From the NCBI GenBank assembly GCA_035712365.1, contig DASTAW010000054.1, positions 1 through 64,000 on the forward strand: a stretch of DNA of 64,000 nt, read 5' to 3'. Source of the stretch: Terriglobia bacterium. GTDB taxonomy: Bacteria > Acidobacteriota > Terriglobia > UBA7540. A model generated the notes under the pieces. The model had not been told where the DNA came from. It saw nothing but the letters and a program-made list of their open reading frames with translations, and made no database searches. Positions 17,978-26,088 of this stretch are shown here, in pieces (the first letter of the stretch is position 1; every line of letters begins with the position of its first letter). The translations under genes and the position numbers were made by a program.

Positions 17978-18739
17978 ATGCGGAACATTCGCCTCACCAT
18001 CGCCTACGACGGCACGGATTTCCACGGCTGGCAGCGCCAGCCTCAGGCGCCCACCATTCAGGAGGCGCTTGAAGCGCGCATCGCAAAAATCACCGGCGCT
18101 GCGGTCACGCTTTACGGGTCAGGGCGTACGGACTCGGGCGTCCACGCCGCCGGGCAGGTGGCGAATTTCAGGACGGAATGTTCCATCCCGTGCGCCAGCC
18201 TCCAGAAGGCGCTCAACGATATTCTTCCCGTTTCCATCCGGGTGCGCGAAGCGCATGAAGCTCCCGCCGACTTCCACGCGCGTCACAGCGCAAAGGCAAA
18301 AACCTATCGCTACCGCATTCTGCAGGCGCCGATCTGCCCGCCGTATCTGGCACGCTACGTCTATCACCATCCTTATCCGCTCGATTGCCACCGTATGGCA
18401 AAGGCAGCGCGGCTGCTGGAAGGCGAGCACGATTTTACATCGTTTGCGGGCCGCGACCCCGCGCGCAAGGAAACTGAACGGCAGGAGGGCCCAAACGTTC
18501 GGAAGGTGTTTCATTCCCGCATCGCGGCACGGGAAAAATTGCAGATGATTGTTTACGAGATTCGCGGCTCTGGATTTCTGCACCATATGGTGCGAAACAT
18601 TGTGGGAACTCTGCTCGAAGCCGGCAGCGGAAAACTTTCTCCGAAAGACATACTTGTGATTCTCAAAGCGCGTGACCGAAGTAAAGCTGGAGCAACTGCG
18701 CCGGCATCTGGATTGTGGCTGGTCAGGGTGGAATACTGA
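17978..18739 (+). CDS. truA: tRNA pseudouridine(38-40) synthase TruA
   Basis: A 253-aa cytoplasmic enzyme that converts U38, U39 and U40 of tRNA anticodon arms to pseudouridine. The start at ATG 17978 gives the family N-terminus MRNIRLTIAYDGTDFHGWQRQP; a GTG six bases upstream is also possible. The catalytic aspartate is in GSGRTDSGVHAAGQVANF (about residues 50-67). FHARHSAKAKTYRYRI, HDFTSFAG and GSGFLHHMVRNIVGTLLEAG follow in the expected order. The length is typical. No Shine-Dalgarno site is strong. The stop codon lies in the first copy of a 26-bp tandem repeat. Confidence 0.95.
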   Translation: MRNIRLTIAYDGTDFHGWQRQPQAPTIQEALEARIAKITGAAVTLYGSGRTDSGVHAAGQVANFRTECSIPCASLQKALNDILPVSIRVREAHEAPADFHARHSAKAKTYRYRILQAPICPPYLARYVYHHPYPLDCHRMAKAARLLEGEHDFTSFAGRDPARKETERQEGPNVRKVFHSRIAAREKLQMIVYEIRGSGFLHHMVRNIVGTLLEAGSGKLSPKDILVILKARDRSKAGATAPASGLWLVRVEY

Positions 18740-18907
18740 AAAGCAACTTCACGCAAAGGCGCTGAAAAGCAATCTCACGCAAAGGCGCAGAGGCGCAAAG
18801 AAAATCATTATGAGAAATGGAAACTGCCACGGGACGTGCGGTGCTGTTGTTTGGCCTGCCCAGTGCCGCTGCAGGCGTTTTACTTCTTCCCTTGCGTCTT
18901 TGCGTGA
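18736..18907. repeat. Tandem 26-mer plus TCACGCAAAG...CTTTGCGTGA inverted element
   Basis: A 26-bp unit is duplicated head-to-tail at 18736-18761 and 18762-18787 (CTGAAAAGCAA..TCACGCAAAGGCG, two differences). The second copy contains TCACGCAAAG (18775-18784), whose exact reverse complement CTTTGCGTGA occurs at 18898-18907, bounding a 133-bp unit. GGCGCAGAGGCGCAAAG and CTTGCGTCTTTGCG extend the arms imperfectly. It is non-coding and resembles common dispersed bacterial intergenic repeats. Confidence 0.65.
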
Positions 18908-18918
18908 TGCGCTTTTGA

Positions 18919-19215
18919 TCACCCGCCGGCGATAGCGCCGATCACGCAGAAGGGCTCCTTGCCGCTGGCAACATCCTCCGGCAGAGGAGCGTCGGGCGGC
19001 TCGTGCGACAGGTCTTCCTCGCAGGCGAAGAATCGGATGAAGGCCCGGCGCTTGCCGGTATCGTGGTCCCGAATGGTGCCGCGCAGCACAGGATATTTCG
19101 CTTCCAAGGCGTCCAGCACCGCGCGTTGCGTGACTTCACCCTGAACGTCGAGCGTGGCCTCGTCGTCAACCTTTGCCAGGGTCCGAAGATGGAAGGGAAG
19201 TACGACTCGAATCAT
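18919..19215 (-). CDS. MoaD/ThiS-like ubiquitin-fold protein ending in Gly-Gly
   Basis: A 98-aa protein. The ATG at 19215 sits behind AGAGGTGAT and gives a start [16 protein letters not shown] typical of beta-grasp sulfur carriers; an upstream GTG is less likely. The protein ends CVIGAIAGG, so the last two residues are Gly-Gly as needed for adenylation and thiocarboxylation in MoaD, ThiS or ubiquitin-like modifiers. The middle ([20 protein letters not shown]) is longer than in classical MoaD. No MoaE, ThiG or E1-like gene is seen here. A VOC gene, an antitoxin gene and a BNR propeller gene lie upstream in the same direction. A molybdopterin, sulfur-transfer or protein-tagging role is possible; none is proven. 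Confidence 0.75.
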   Translation of the reverse strand: MIRVVLPFHLRTLAKVDDEATLDVQGEVTQRAVLDALEAKYPVLRGTIRDHDTGKRRAFIRFFACEEDLSHEPPDAPLPEDVASGKEPFCVIGAIAGG

Positions 19216-19281
19216 AGGACCAATCACCTCTCATTGCGAACCAAAGTTAGGCTTGCCCAGCCAATTTGATCATGCTCCTCT

Positions 19282-19638
19282 TCATTGAACGAAGACGAGC
19301 AGGACGCCGGATGGGTCCCAGACATGGAAGACCCGCGAGCCGTTGACGGGTTCCGGCGGCTTAAAGCGGACGCCGGGGAACTGTCCGCCCTCCGAGATCG
19401 TTCTCACATGCTGGTGCCAGGCCCCGACGTCATCTACCGCGATAACGACCATAAAGTTGTCGGCCCAGTCTTTGACGTAATAGTTCTGGAGTCGAAACTG
19501 CTTGCCATTGAGCTCAAAGTCAGCGGTGCCGCCCCAGCCCTCAGACATCTTAAAGCCCAAGGCTGTGTAGAATCGCTTGGACAGCTCGAAGTCTCTCGCC
19601 GGCATGTAGACTTTAAAGTCCCTGATACTCAGCGGCAA
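19282..19638 (-). CDS. VOC-family (glyoxalase/bleomycin-resistance fold) protein
   Basis: A 118-aa protein. The proposed start is TTG at 19638, which has GAAAGGA eight bases upstream and gives the family-like beginning LPLSIRDFKVYMPARDFELS; a longer frame from TTG 19683 is possible. The beta-alpha-beta-beta-beta pattern of the vicinal-oxygen-chelate fold is visible: KRFYTALGFKM, TADFELNGKQFRLQNYYVKDW and SRVFHVWDPSGVLLVFVQ. It is a single half-module, so it probably dimerises. Substrate and metal are unknown. It follows the decayed toxin remnant and precedes the MoaD-like gene by 66 bases. Confidence 0.75.
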   Translation of the reverse strand: MPLSIRDFKVYMPARDFELSKRFYTALGFKMSEGWGGTADFELNGKQFRLQNYYVKDWADNFMVVIAVDDVGAWHQHVRTISEGGQFPGVRFKPPEPVNGSRVFHVWDPSGVLLVFVQ

Positions 19639-19725
19639 TTTGAAAATCCTTTCGAGCAGTTGGGGAAGATGCACTGACCGCAATTCGCATATTGGCGGCC
19701 ATAGACTCTATATAGTTTCGCCGCC

Positions 19726-19881
19726 CTAGGCCCCCTCCGCCAGTGTTTCACAAATCGCTAACGTGGCAAACGACGCTGTGACTGCGCCAGGATCCGCTCG
19801 CCATCCGCTATGCGAGGACCAGAACGGGCCTTGGATTATCCAGGCGGGGAAAGGGGCAGGGGCGAATATCCCTGCGAGTTA
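19726..19881 (-). pseudogene. Remnant of a MazF/PemK-type toxin gene
   Basis: Directly after the antitoxin stop, the minus strand encodes RDIRPCPFPRLDNPRPVLVLA (21 codons with the stop, about 19809-19873). This parallels the MazF start, in which RG-D/E-I precedes RRPVLVL. A TAG follows, and the reading shifts frame to GAVTASFATLAICETLAEGA up to a stop at 19726, which resembles the MazF strand with VTVAP. The initiation codon, the rest of the toxin and one frame are lost. The position immediately behind a ribbon-helix-helix antitoxin is what a MazEF-type operon predicts. The similarity is short, so this is a moderate call. Confidence 0.45.
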
Positions 19882-20112
19882 TCGTTCCGGCCACACTGCC
19901 ACCCGCGCCCAGCACTCAACTTCTTCAACGTCCTGGGGCTGCTTCTGATAGGCACGGCGCTCGCGTGCTTCCAGCTCCTTGACGTTGAGGCGCCGCAAGT
20001 GTTGGCGAAGGGCCTCTCGGACAAACGCTGAGCGATTCATCCCGGCGCGACGGGCGGCGCTGTCGGTTGCCTTGAGAAGTGCAGAATCCAGCGCAACTTG
20101 AATGGTTTTCAT
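19879..20112 (-). CDS. Ribbon-helix-helix (CopG/MazE-type) antitoxin, solitary
   Basis: A 77-aa protein starting at ATG 20112. MKTIQVALDSALLKATDSAARR forms the DNA-binding beta strand and first helix. AGMNRSAFVREALRQHLRR is the second helix of the ribbon-helix-helix fold, which binds operator DNA as a dimer. The acidic tail (QPQDVEEVECWARVAVWPER) is the usual toxin-binding part. An intact toxin gene is absent; a decayed mazF-like remnant follows directly. It may persist as a stand-alone repressor. It sits 79 bases after the BNR gene. Confidence 0.75.
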   Translation of the reverse strand: MKTIQVALDSALLKATDSAARRAGMNRSAFVREALRQHLRRLNVKELEARERRAYQKQPQDVEEVECWARVAVWPER

Positions 20113-20191
20113 GCTGTGGATTCTACTCCACACCTTATTCCACAACCAATTTTTCTATCAGGCGGCGCCAGGGGCGGACGCTGGCTGCAAT

Positions 20192-21370
20192 TTATGCCAG
20201 CGTCTGCGCCTCGACTGAGAGCACGCGCGGAAGGTGTTCGACGATTGGCTTCCATGTATCCCCGGCGTCAGCCGAACCGTAAACCTGTCCGCTGGTGGTT
20301 CCAAAATAGATGCCGCAAGGGTCGAGCTTGTCCACCGACATCGAGTCGCGCAGGACGTTGACAAAGCAGTTGCGCTGCGGCAGTCCTTTGGTCAGCGGTT
20401 CCCACTCATTGCCGCCCGCGCGGCTGCGGAATACTTTCAGCCTGCCATCCAGCGGAAAGTGCTCGGAATCGCTCTTGATGGGCACCACGTAGATGGTCTC
20501 AGGATCGTTGGCATTGACGTCGATAACAAAGCCGAAATCGGTGGGCAGATTGCCGCTGACCTCGTGCCAGTTGTCGCCTGCGTCGTCGCTGCGCATCACG
20601 TCCCAGTGTTTCTGCATGAAAAGCACGTTGGGCTTGGAGCTGTGCTGGGCGATGCGGTGGACGCAGTGGCCGACTTCGGCGGCGGGGTCGGGGATGTATT
20701 GCGACCGCAGACCCTGGTTGATGGGTTTCCAGGTTTTGCCTCCATCGTCGGTGCGGAAGGCGCCCGCCGCCGAGATGGCGACGAAGATGCGATTGGGATC
20801 GGCCGGGTCGAGAATGATGGTGTGCAGGCACATGCCGCCCGCGCCCGGCTGCCACTTGGGACCGGTGCCGTGGCCGCGCAGCCCGGAGAGCTCCTGCCAG
20901 GTGTGCCCGCCATCCACCGTGCGGAATATGGCAGCGTCTTCCACCCCGGCATATGCCGTATCCGGATCGGTGAGCGACGGTTCAAGATGCCAGACGCGTT
21001 TGAATTCCCAGGGGTGCTGGGTGCCGTCGTACCACTGGTGCGTGGTGAGCGGCTTGCCGGTTTCCGAAGACGTATCGTAAACAAACCGGTTGCTTTCGCC
21101 CTGCGGCATGCCTTGCGGTGTCATCGTAACGCCTCCGCCGGGCGCTTCCCAGGTCTTGCCGCCGTCATTCGAGCGCTGCAGCACCTGCCCGAACCAGCCG
21201 CTCGTCTGCGAGCAGTAGATGCGATTGGGATCGGCCGGTGAGCCCTTCAGGTGGTAAACCTCCCACCCGGTAAAATGGGGACCGTTGACTTTCCACTTTT
21301 TGCGCGTTCCATCCGACTCGAGAATGAACGCGCCTTTCACTGTTCCCACCAACAGCCGTACTCCACTCAT
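20192..21370 (-). CDS. Cytoplasmic BNR/Asp-box beta-propeller (sialidase-like) protein
   Basis: A 392-aa protein. The ATG at 21370 follows AAAAAGGAGGAATGC, an excellent ribosome site. Asp-box repeats occur across the length: [36 protein letters not shown] and SADAGDTWK, predicting a beta-propeller like sialidases or VPS10 domains. There is no signal peptide ([17 protein letters not shown]), unlike secreted sialidases, and no clear sialidase arginine triad could be assigned. It is usually annotated as exo-alpha-sialidase, but the enzymatic claim is weak. The same strand carries, downstream, a MoaD-like protein; from memory such pairs recur in related genomes. Confidence 0.8.
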   Translation of the reverse strand: MSGVRLLVGTVKGAFILESDGTRKKWKVNGPHFTGWEVYHLKGSPADPNRIYCSQTSGWFGQVLQRSNDGGKTWEAPGGGVTMTPQGMPQGESNRFVYDTSSETGKPLTTHQWYDGTQHPWEFKRVWHLEPSLTDPDTAYAGVEDAAIFRTVDGGHTWQELSGLRGHGTGPKWQPGAGGMCLHTIILDPADPNRIFVAISAAGAFRTDDGGKTWKPINQGLRSQYIPDPAAEVGHCVHRIAQHSSKPNVLFMQKHWDVMRSDDAGDNWHEVSGNLPTDFGFVIDVNANDPETIYVVPIKSDSEHFPLDGRLKVFRSRAGGNEWEPLTKGLPQRNCFVNVLRDSMSVDKLDPCGIYFGTTSGQVYGSADAGDTWKPIVEHLPRVLSVEAQTLA

Positions 21371-21458
21371 GCATTCCTCCTTTTTACATTCCGTGAAATG
21401 CCAACCGCTTTAATTGGCGGTCATTTGAGGTCCTACATTCGAGAAACCCCGAGATCTT

Positions 21459-21968
21459 CTATTCAAACCTTGCGTCGTCGGCCGACGGGCCATAAATTGC
21501 GGGTACTGGCACGTTGTTCAGACGCAGGTAGACCGTCAATTGACCGCGATGATGCGCAAGGTGTGCGAACGTGTCGCGTATCACAATGTGCCGCGGTTTC
21601 TCATCGACGACTTTGCCGGCAAGAAGCAGTCTCCACGGTTTCTTCAAGTGCTCCTCGGTAGTACCCCGAAGAGCTTCGCGAGCTGCCGCGACGCCTTTGT
21701 CGAGCGATTGCACCAATTCAGCGCTCGTGCGCAGCGGAGGCTGGCTGTAGTTTGAGCCACCCGGCGGGTTCAGGTCCAGATCGTCCTGATTGATGATCAT
21801 GAGCAGCCATGAAGGCATCCCCGCCACCAGCATGGCCAGCCGGCCGAACGGCATCGACTTCTCGTGTGGCTTCCAGTCATCACGACCTTCAGGCATGCGT
21901 TCCAGAGAACGGCGGGTCCGGCCGGCTTCTGCTTCCAGTTGCCCAAGGAACATTTCGTTCATCGTCAT
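21459..21968 (-). CDS. DinB-superfamily protein with altered metal site
   Basis: A 169-aa four-helix-bundle protein. The ATG at 21968 follows GAGGGAGA. The C-terminal motif FAHLAHHRGQLTVYLR carries the two histidines of the DinB metal site, and the N-terminal helix (QLEAEAGRTRRSLERMP) is typical. The first-ligand region reads GRLAMLVAGMPSWLLM, in which the usual histidine (LAxHVAxxP pattern) is replaced by leucine, so metal binding may be weakened or changed. DinB-like proteins include thiol transferases and damage-inducible proteins of unknown role. It is 88 bases upstream of the BNR gene. Confidence 0.8.
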   Translation of the reverse strand: MTMNEMFLGQLEAEAGRTRRSLERMPEGRDDWKPHEKSMPFGRLAMLVAGMPSWLLMIINQDDLDLNPPGGSNYSQPPLRTSAELVQSLDKGVAAAREALRGTTEEHLKKPWRLLLAGKVVDEKPRHIVIRDTFAHLAHHRGQLTVYLRLNNVPVPAIYGPSADDARFE

Positions 21969-22122
21969 AAATTCTCCCTCGAAGGTTAAGTCCGAATGTT
22001 TGCCATGCCTCTGGACTGGCAGACGAGTTTGGAGCTTCAGAAACTCACCGACGCCTCACCCAAATTCAACGCGCGAGCCGCGGAATTTAAGCCGCTAAGG
22101 CCAGACTGAAATTCGCAAGGCG

Positions 22123-22551
22123 TTATGCGCTCGCCTTGGCCTGTGACTGGCGAACGCGAAGCCAGCCGCCGAGCCACGCGGACGGCAGTGCGAGCACGAT
22201 GAGCGCAACGGGGTACCAGTGGGGGCCAAAAGCCGCCCCCCGGTTCCAAGTTGCCAGGGCCCCGAGCGTGCTCACGGCCATCCCAAGGCCGCCGAGCAGG
22301 AGTGCATGCTGCATGGGACGATCAGGCGCCAGCCGCGCCGTGACGTAGCTGCCCAGAACTCCATACGCCGTTCGGTAGGCCGTTGCCACCATCAGCGCTC
22401 CATCGGGCACGCTCTCGCCCAGAGGCGGAAAGAATCCCGACATATGCAGCGCGATGTCGGTGCTGAGGGAGAGCACAATGCCCACAATCGCACCCGCGAG
22501 AATAGCAATGACCGAGCGAGCGATCCGTTGCTGGTGGTTCACATCCCTCAT
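22123..22551 (-). CDS. Small integral membrane protein of unknown function
   Basis: A 142-aa protein starting at ATG 22551 behind AAGGTGAT. Four hydrophobic segments are visible: SVIAILAGAIVGIVLSL (about 12-28), a region from GALMVATAYRTAYGVLGSYVTA (about 50-71), ALLLGGLGMAVSTLGALATW (about 82-101) and YPVALIVLALPSAWLGGWL (about 112-130). A basic tail RVRQSQAKASA ends it. No catalytic motif is visible. It lies between the YciI and DinB genes in the leftward series. Confidence 0.7.
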   Translation of the reverse strand: MRDVNHQQRIARSVIAILAGAIVGIVLSLSTDIALHMSGFFPPLGESVPDGALMVATAYRTAYGVLGSYVTARLAPDRPMQHALLLGGLGMAVSTLGALATWNRGAAFGPHWYPVALIVLALPSAWLGGWLRVRQSQAKASA

Positions 22552-22713
22552 TGCCAAATCACCTTCGTGCCTACTCCCTCACCAGCCGGCGTGAGAAACC
22601 AGATCCTTCCTTTAGACATATGGGTCAAGCCCGCGTGTTCCTGGCGCCGTCAGGACTGTTGCACCCTTATGGTTATCGGTTTGCCCCCGCATTCCGCCCA
22701 GGGAACCAACATC

Positions 22714-23148
22714 TCACTTCTTGGCGCCTTGCGCAAGCTTTTCACTCTGTGCGCGCAGACGCTTCTCCTGTTCGACGAGTTCGGGCGAAAGTTGCTCTCC
22801 GAAGTCCTCAAGCTCCATAATCGGGCGGATTTCGATTTCCACACCGCCGTCGAACGGAGCGCGCTTCAGCCACTGAACGGCGTCTTCCATTGACTTGACC
22901 TTCCAGACCCAGAAACCTGCAACCAGTTCCTTGGTTTCGGCGAATGGGCCGTCGATCACCTTACGGTCTTTCCCGGAGAACCGGACCCGTTTGCCCCTCG
23001 AACTCGGGGCCAGGCCGTCGCCGGCCAGCATGACGCCGGCCTTCACCAGTTCCTCGTTGTATTTCCCCATCGCTTCAAATATTTTCTTGTCGGGCAGGAC
23101 GCCCGCTTCTGAATCTTGGTTGGCCTTAACAAAAACGATGACGCGCAT
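22714..23148 (-). CDS. YciI-like (DGPF-domain) protein
   Basis: A 144-aa protein with a strong ribosome site (AAAAGGAGGCGCAAAG before ATG 23148). It begins MRVIVFVKANQDSEAGVLP and contains the family-defining DGPFAETKELVAGFWVW (about 65-81). A charged helical tail (SPELVEQEKRLRAQSEKLAQGAKK) extends it. The fold is a ferredoxin-like dimer; DGPF proteins often sit beside ECF sigma factors or VOC genes and their activity is generally unknown. Here a PhnB-like VOC gene lies upstream in the same direction, but no sigma factor gene is present. Confidence 0.85.
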   Translation of the reverse strand: MRVIVFVKANQDSEAGVLPDKKIFEAMGKYNEELVKAGVMLAGDGLAPSSRGKRVRFSGKDRKVIDGPFAETKELVAGFWVWKVKSMEDAVQWLKRAPFDGGVEIEIRPIMELEDFGEQLSPELVEQEKRLRAQSEKLAQGAKK

Positions 23149-23318
23149 CTTTGCGCCTCCTTTTGAATTTGGTTAAGTGTCCAGGCAGCAGGTTGTTCCC
23201 ACCTGCCGGCCAGGCCCTCCCCTTCATACGACGCGCAAGATTACGACTTATCGACAATCCTGGTAATTTTTTATTGAATTTGACTTATCGCGCTCACCCC
23301 CGTGCCGGCCACCGCAGG

Positions 23319-23729
23319 CTACTTCTTCTCGCAGTTAACCATCCACGGGATGCCGAACCGGTCAGTGAGCATGCCGAACCGCCTGGCCCAGAAGGTCTCC
23401 TGGATGGGCATAGTTACTGCCGCGGCGCCTTCCGCCAGCCCGTTGTAAATGCGGTCGGCCTCTGCGGGGTCGTCCACAGTGATGGACACGGAAAATCCCT
23501 GCGGTTTCGACTGGCGACCCGGAGGGGCGTCCGACCCCATCAGAACTCCGCCGGGAGTAGTCATCCTGGCATGGAGAATCTTCTTTCGCCACTCAGCCGG
23601 CACGCCGCTTTCGGCCGGCGTACCCTCATGGGTCATCATCGCCTGAATTTTGCCGCCCAGCAGCTTTTCGTAAGACTTGAACGCCTGCTCACAGTCTCCA
23701 GTGAAAAGCAGATAAGAATTAATTTGCAT
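23319..23729 (-). CDS. PhnB-like VOC-family protein
   Basis: A 136-aa protein starting at ATG 23729 behind AAAGGGGTGCG (a GTG three bases earlier is alternative). INSYLLFTGDCEQAFKSYEKLLGG is the usual PhnB/DUF-type VOC beginning. HARMTTPGGVLMGSDAPPG and TFWARRFGMLTDRFGIPWMVNCEK complete the fold; the last is typical of PhnB-like proteins. The biochemical role is unknown despite the PhnB name. It is 82 bases after the HxlR gene and 170 bases before YciI. Confidence 0.85.
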   Translation of the reverse strand: MQINSYLLFTGDCEQAFKSYEKLLGGKIQAMMTHEGTPAESGVPAEWRKKILHARMTTPGGVLMGSDAPPGRQSKPQGFSVSITVDDPAEADRIYNGLAEGAAAVTMPIQETFWARRFGMLTDRFGIPWMVNCEKK

Positions 23730-23811
23730 CACGCACCCCTTTCGTTGGTGGACAGATTTTTTCTGATATGCGCCCTAAACTGAAGATTTTCTCTGGCGCC
23801 CGCCTGATCTC

Positions 23812-24276
23812 CTAATCCCGGCCAACTTTGCCTCCGAAGCGTGGCAGGAATGGTTTCGGGTCGCGGTCCCACCACCGCCGCCTCACTTCGGCCAGCACCG
23901 CCTCGCGATTTTTAGCCAATTCCTCAATCGTAGCACAGGGCGACCCGGTGTCCTCGTGGCGAGCGCCCCAGATGAGCAGTTCCAGAAGCACCGGCGCCAG
24001 GTCGATGCCTTTTTCCGTCAGATGGTAGTTCCGCTTGCGCCCGTCTGCCGGGTCGGCTTCTGTTGTGATGATCCCGCTTGCCTGGAGGTTTCTGAGCCGG
24101 TCAGAAAGAATATTTGTGGCGATACCCTCGCCGGATTGCTCGAACTCCTTGAAGGTCCGGTAACCGCGCACCATAAGGTCGCGGATGATGAGCAGCGACC
24201 AGCGGTCGCCAACGGCTTCGAGCGAAATGCTCACCGGACAGCCAGACCGATGTTTTGACTTGGGCTTTCCAGGCAC
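23812..24276 (-). CDS. HxlR-family winged-helix transcription regulator
   Basis: A 154-aa regulator. The GTG at 24276 is chosen because it gives MPGKPKSKHRSGCPVSISLEAVGDRW, the normal distance to the conserved Cys-Pro and GDRWSLLIIRDLM motifs; a frame open to 24480 would add an unlikely basic extension. The recognition region TFKEFEQSGEGIATNILSDRLRNL and wing ADGRKRNYHLTEKG are clear. HxlR proteins repress or activate neighbouring redox or detoxification genes. A palindrome of matching size lies 20 bases upstream. Likely targets are this gene itself and the following VOC/YciI genes (inference). Confidence 0.85.
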   Translation of the reverse strand: MPGKPKSKHRSGCPVSISLEAVGDRWSLLIIRDLMVRGYRTFKEFEQSGEGIATNILSDRLRNLQASGIITTEADPADGRKRNYHLTEKGIDLAPVLLELLIWGARHEDTGSPCATIEELAKNREAVLAEVRRRWWDRDPKPFLPRFGGKVGRD

Positions 24277-24295
24277 CTCGGGAAAGGTATCAAAA

Positions 24296-24316
24296 TAACT
24301 TGTATATTGCAAGTTA
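24296..24316. promoter_or_regulatory. Palindromic operator candidate upstream of HxlR gene
   Basis: TAACTTG (24296-24302) and its exact reverse complement CAAGTTA (24310-24316) flank seven bases. The site lies 20 bases upstream of the HxlR start, with the symmetry expected for a dimeric winged-helix regulator. It may mediate autoregulation. Confidence 0.5.
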
Positions 24317-24415
24317 CATTCGATGTGATTCACCCGTTTTCTAATAAACCCTTTGATTTCAGCTCGTGGTGAGGGCCCCGCGACGATTTTCGAGCGGCGG
24401 ACACGCCACGCCGAA

Positions 24416-24444
24416 TTGACTGACGGGCTGCTTTCTGCTAATGT
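24416..24444 (+). promoter_or_regulatory. Candidate promoter of the phoH-ybeY-corC-era operon
   Basis: TTGACT (24416-24421) and TAATGT (24439-24444) are spaced by 17 bases, about 110 bases ahead of the phoH-like start, in the divergent region with the HxlR gene. Consensus-based inference. Confidence 0.4.
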
Positions 24445-24553
24445 GAGAGTGGATAGAAGAGTTCTTCCCCGCAATATCAACGTGACAGATTCCGACCCAA
24501 TCGCCGGATTTCTCCACTGCTCAATTTAAGTGTGAAAGGGCTTCGCGCTCTCT

Positions 24554-25531
<978 letters not shown>

Positions 25532-25588
25532 CGGGTTACAGGCGCGGCCTGGTACAAAATTCGAAATTTGAAGCAGGGGAGTTGCGCC

Positions 25589-26080
25589 ATGATCATCAAC
25601 CGGCAAAGCCAGTTTTCCCTCGACCTGCCATCTTTGCGCGCGTATGAGCGCCAGGTAAGCAGTACTGTGGGCCTGGGCCAGCGCGACTTCAACGTTTGCT
25701 TTGTGAGCGACGAAGAAATCAGCAGGATGAACTCGGTTTACCGGGGCAAGGCAGCGCCTACGGACGTTCTGTCATTCCCGTGGGAGGGTGAAGGGGAAAG
25801 CGGCCTTGAGGAATTCATTGCGAGAGAATTCCAAAATTTCCTGGGTGACATCGTGATTTCTGTGGCCACCGCGAGCCGGAATGCCACGGCCCAGGGCCAC
25901 TCTACTGATGAAGAGGTCCGCATGCTGATCCTTCACGGCCTTCTGCACCTGATGGGTTATGATCACGAGACCGACCATGGAGAAATGAAATCCCTGGAAC
26001 TGTCGTTGCGTGAACGGCTGAATCCGCCCGATGCGGGCCCCGCCGGAAAGCGCGTACGGTCGGCAGGCCAGCCAGGCTGA
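25589..26080 (+). CDS. ybeY: Endoribonuclease YbeY
   Basis: A 163-aa metal-dependent endoribonuclease needed for 16S rRNA 3' maturation and ribosome quality control. The ATG at 25589 follows GGGGAG and is preferred over a TTG 21 bases upstream. The zinc motif H-x3-H-x5-H is complete (His116, His120, His126 in HGLLHLMGYDH). RMNSVYRGKAAPTDVLSFPW is the other conserved block. It lies between phoH and the corC-like gene, eight bases before the latter, so translation is probably linked. Confidence 0.95.
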   Translation: MIINRQSQFSLDLPSLRAYERQVSSTVGLGQRDFNVCFVSDEEISRMNSVYRGKAAPTDVLSFPWEGEGESGLEEFIAREFQNFLGDIVISVATASRNATAQGHSTDEEVRMLILHGLLHLMGYDHETDHGEMKSLELSLRERLNPPDAGPAGKRVRSAGQPG

Positions 26081-26088
26081 AGTTCAAG

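Noticed and set aside
18736-18787. Two direct repeats that might hint at a CRISPR array
   Set aside because: Only two adjacent copies, no spacers and no cas genes; the sequence fits an intergenic repeat.
20192-21370. True secreted sialidase
   Set aside because: No signal peptide and no recognisable arginine triad; Asp boxes alone only show the propeller fold.
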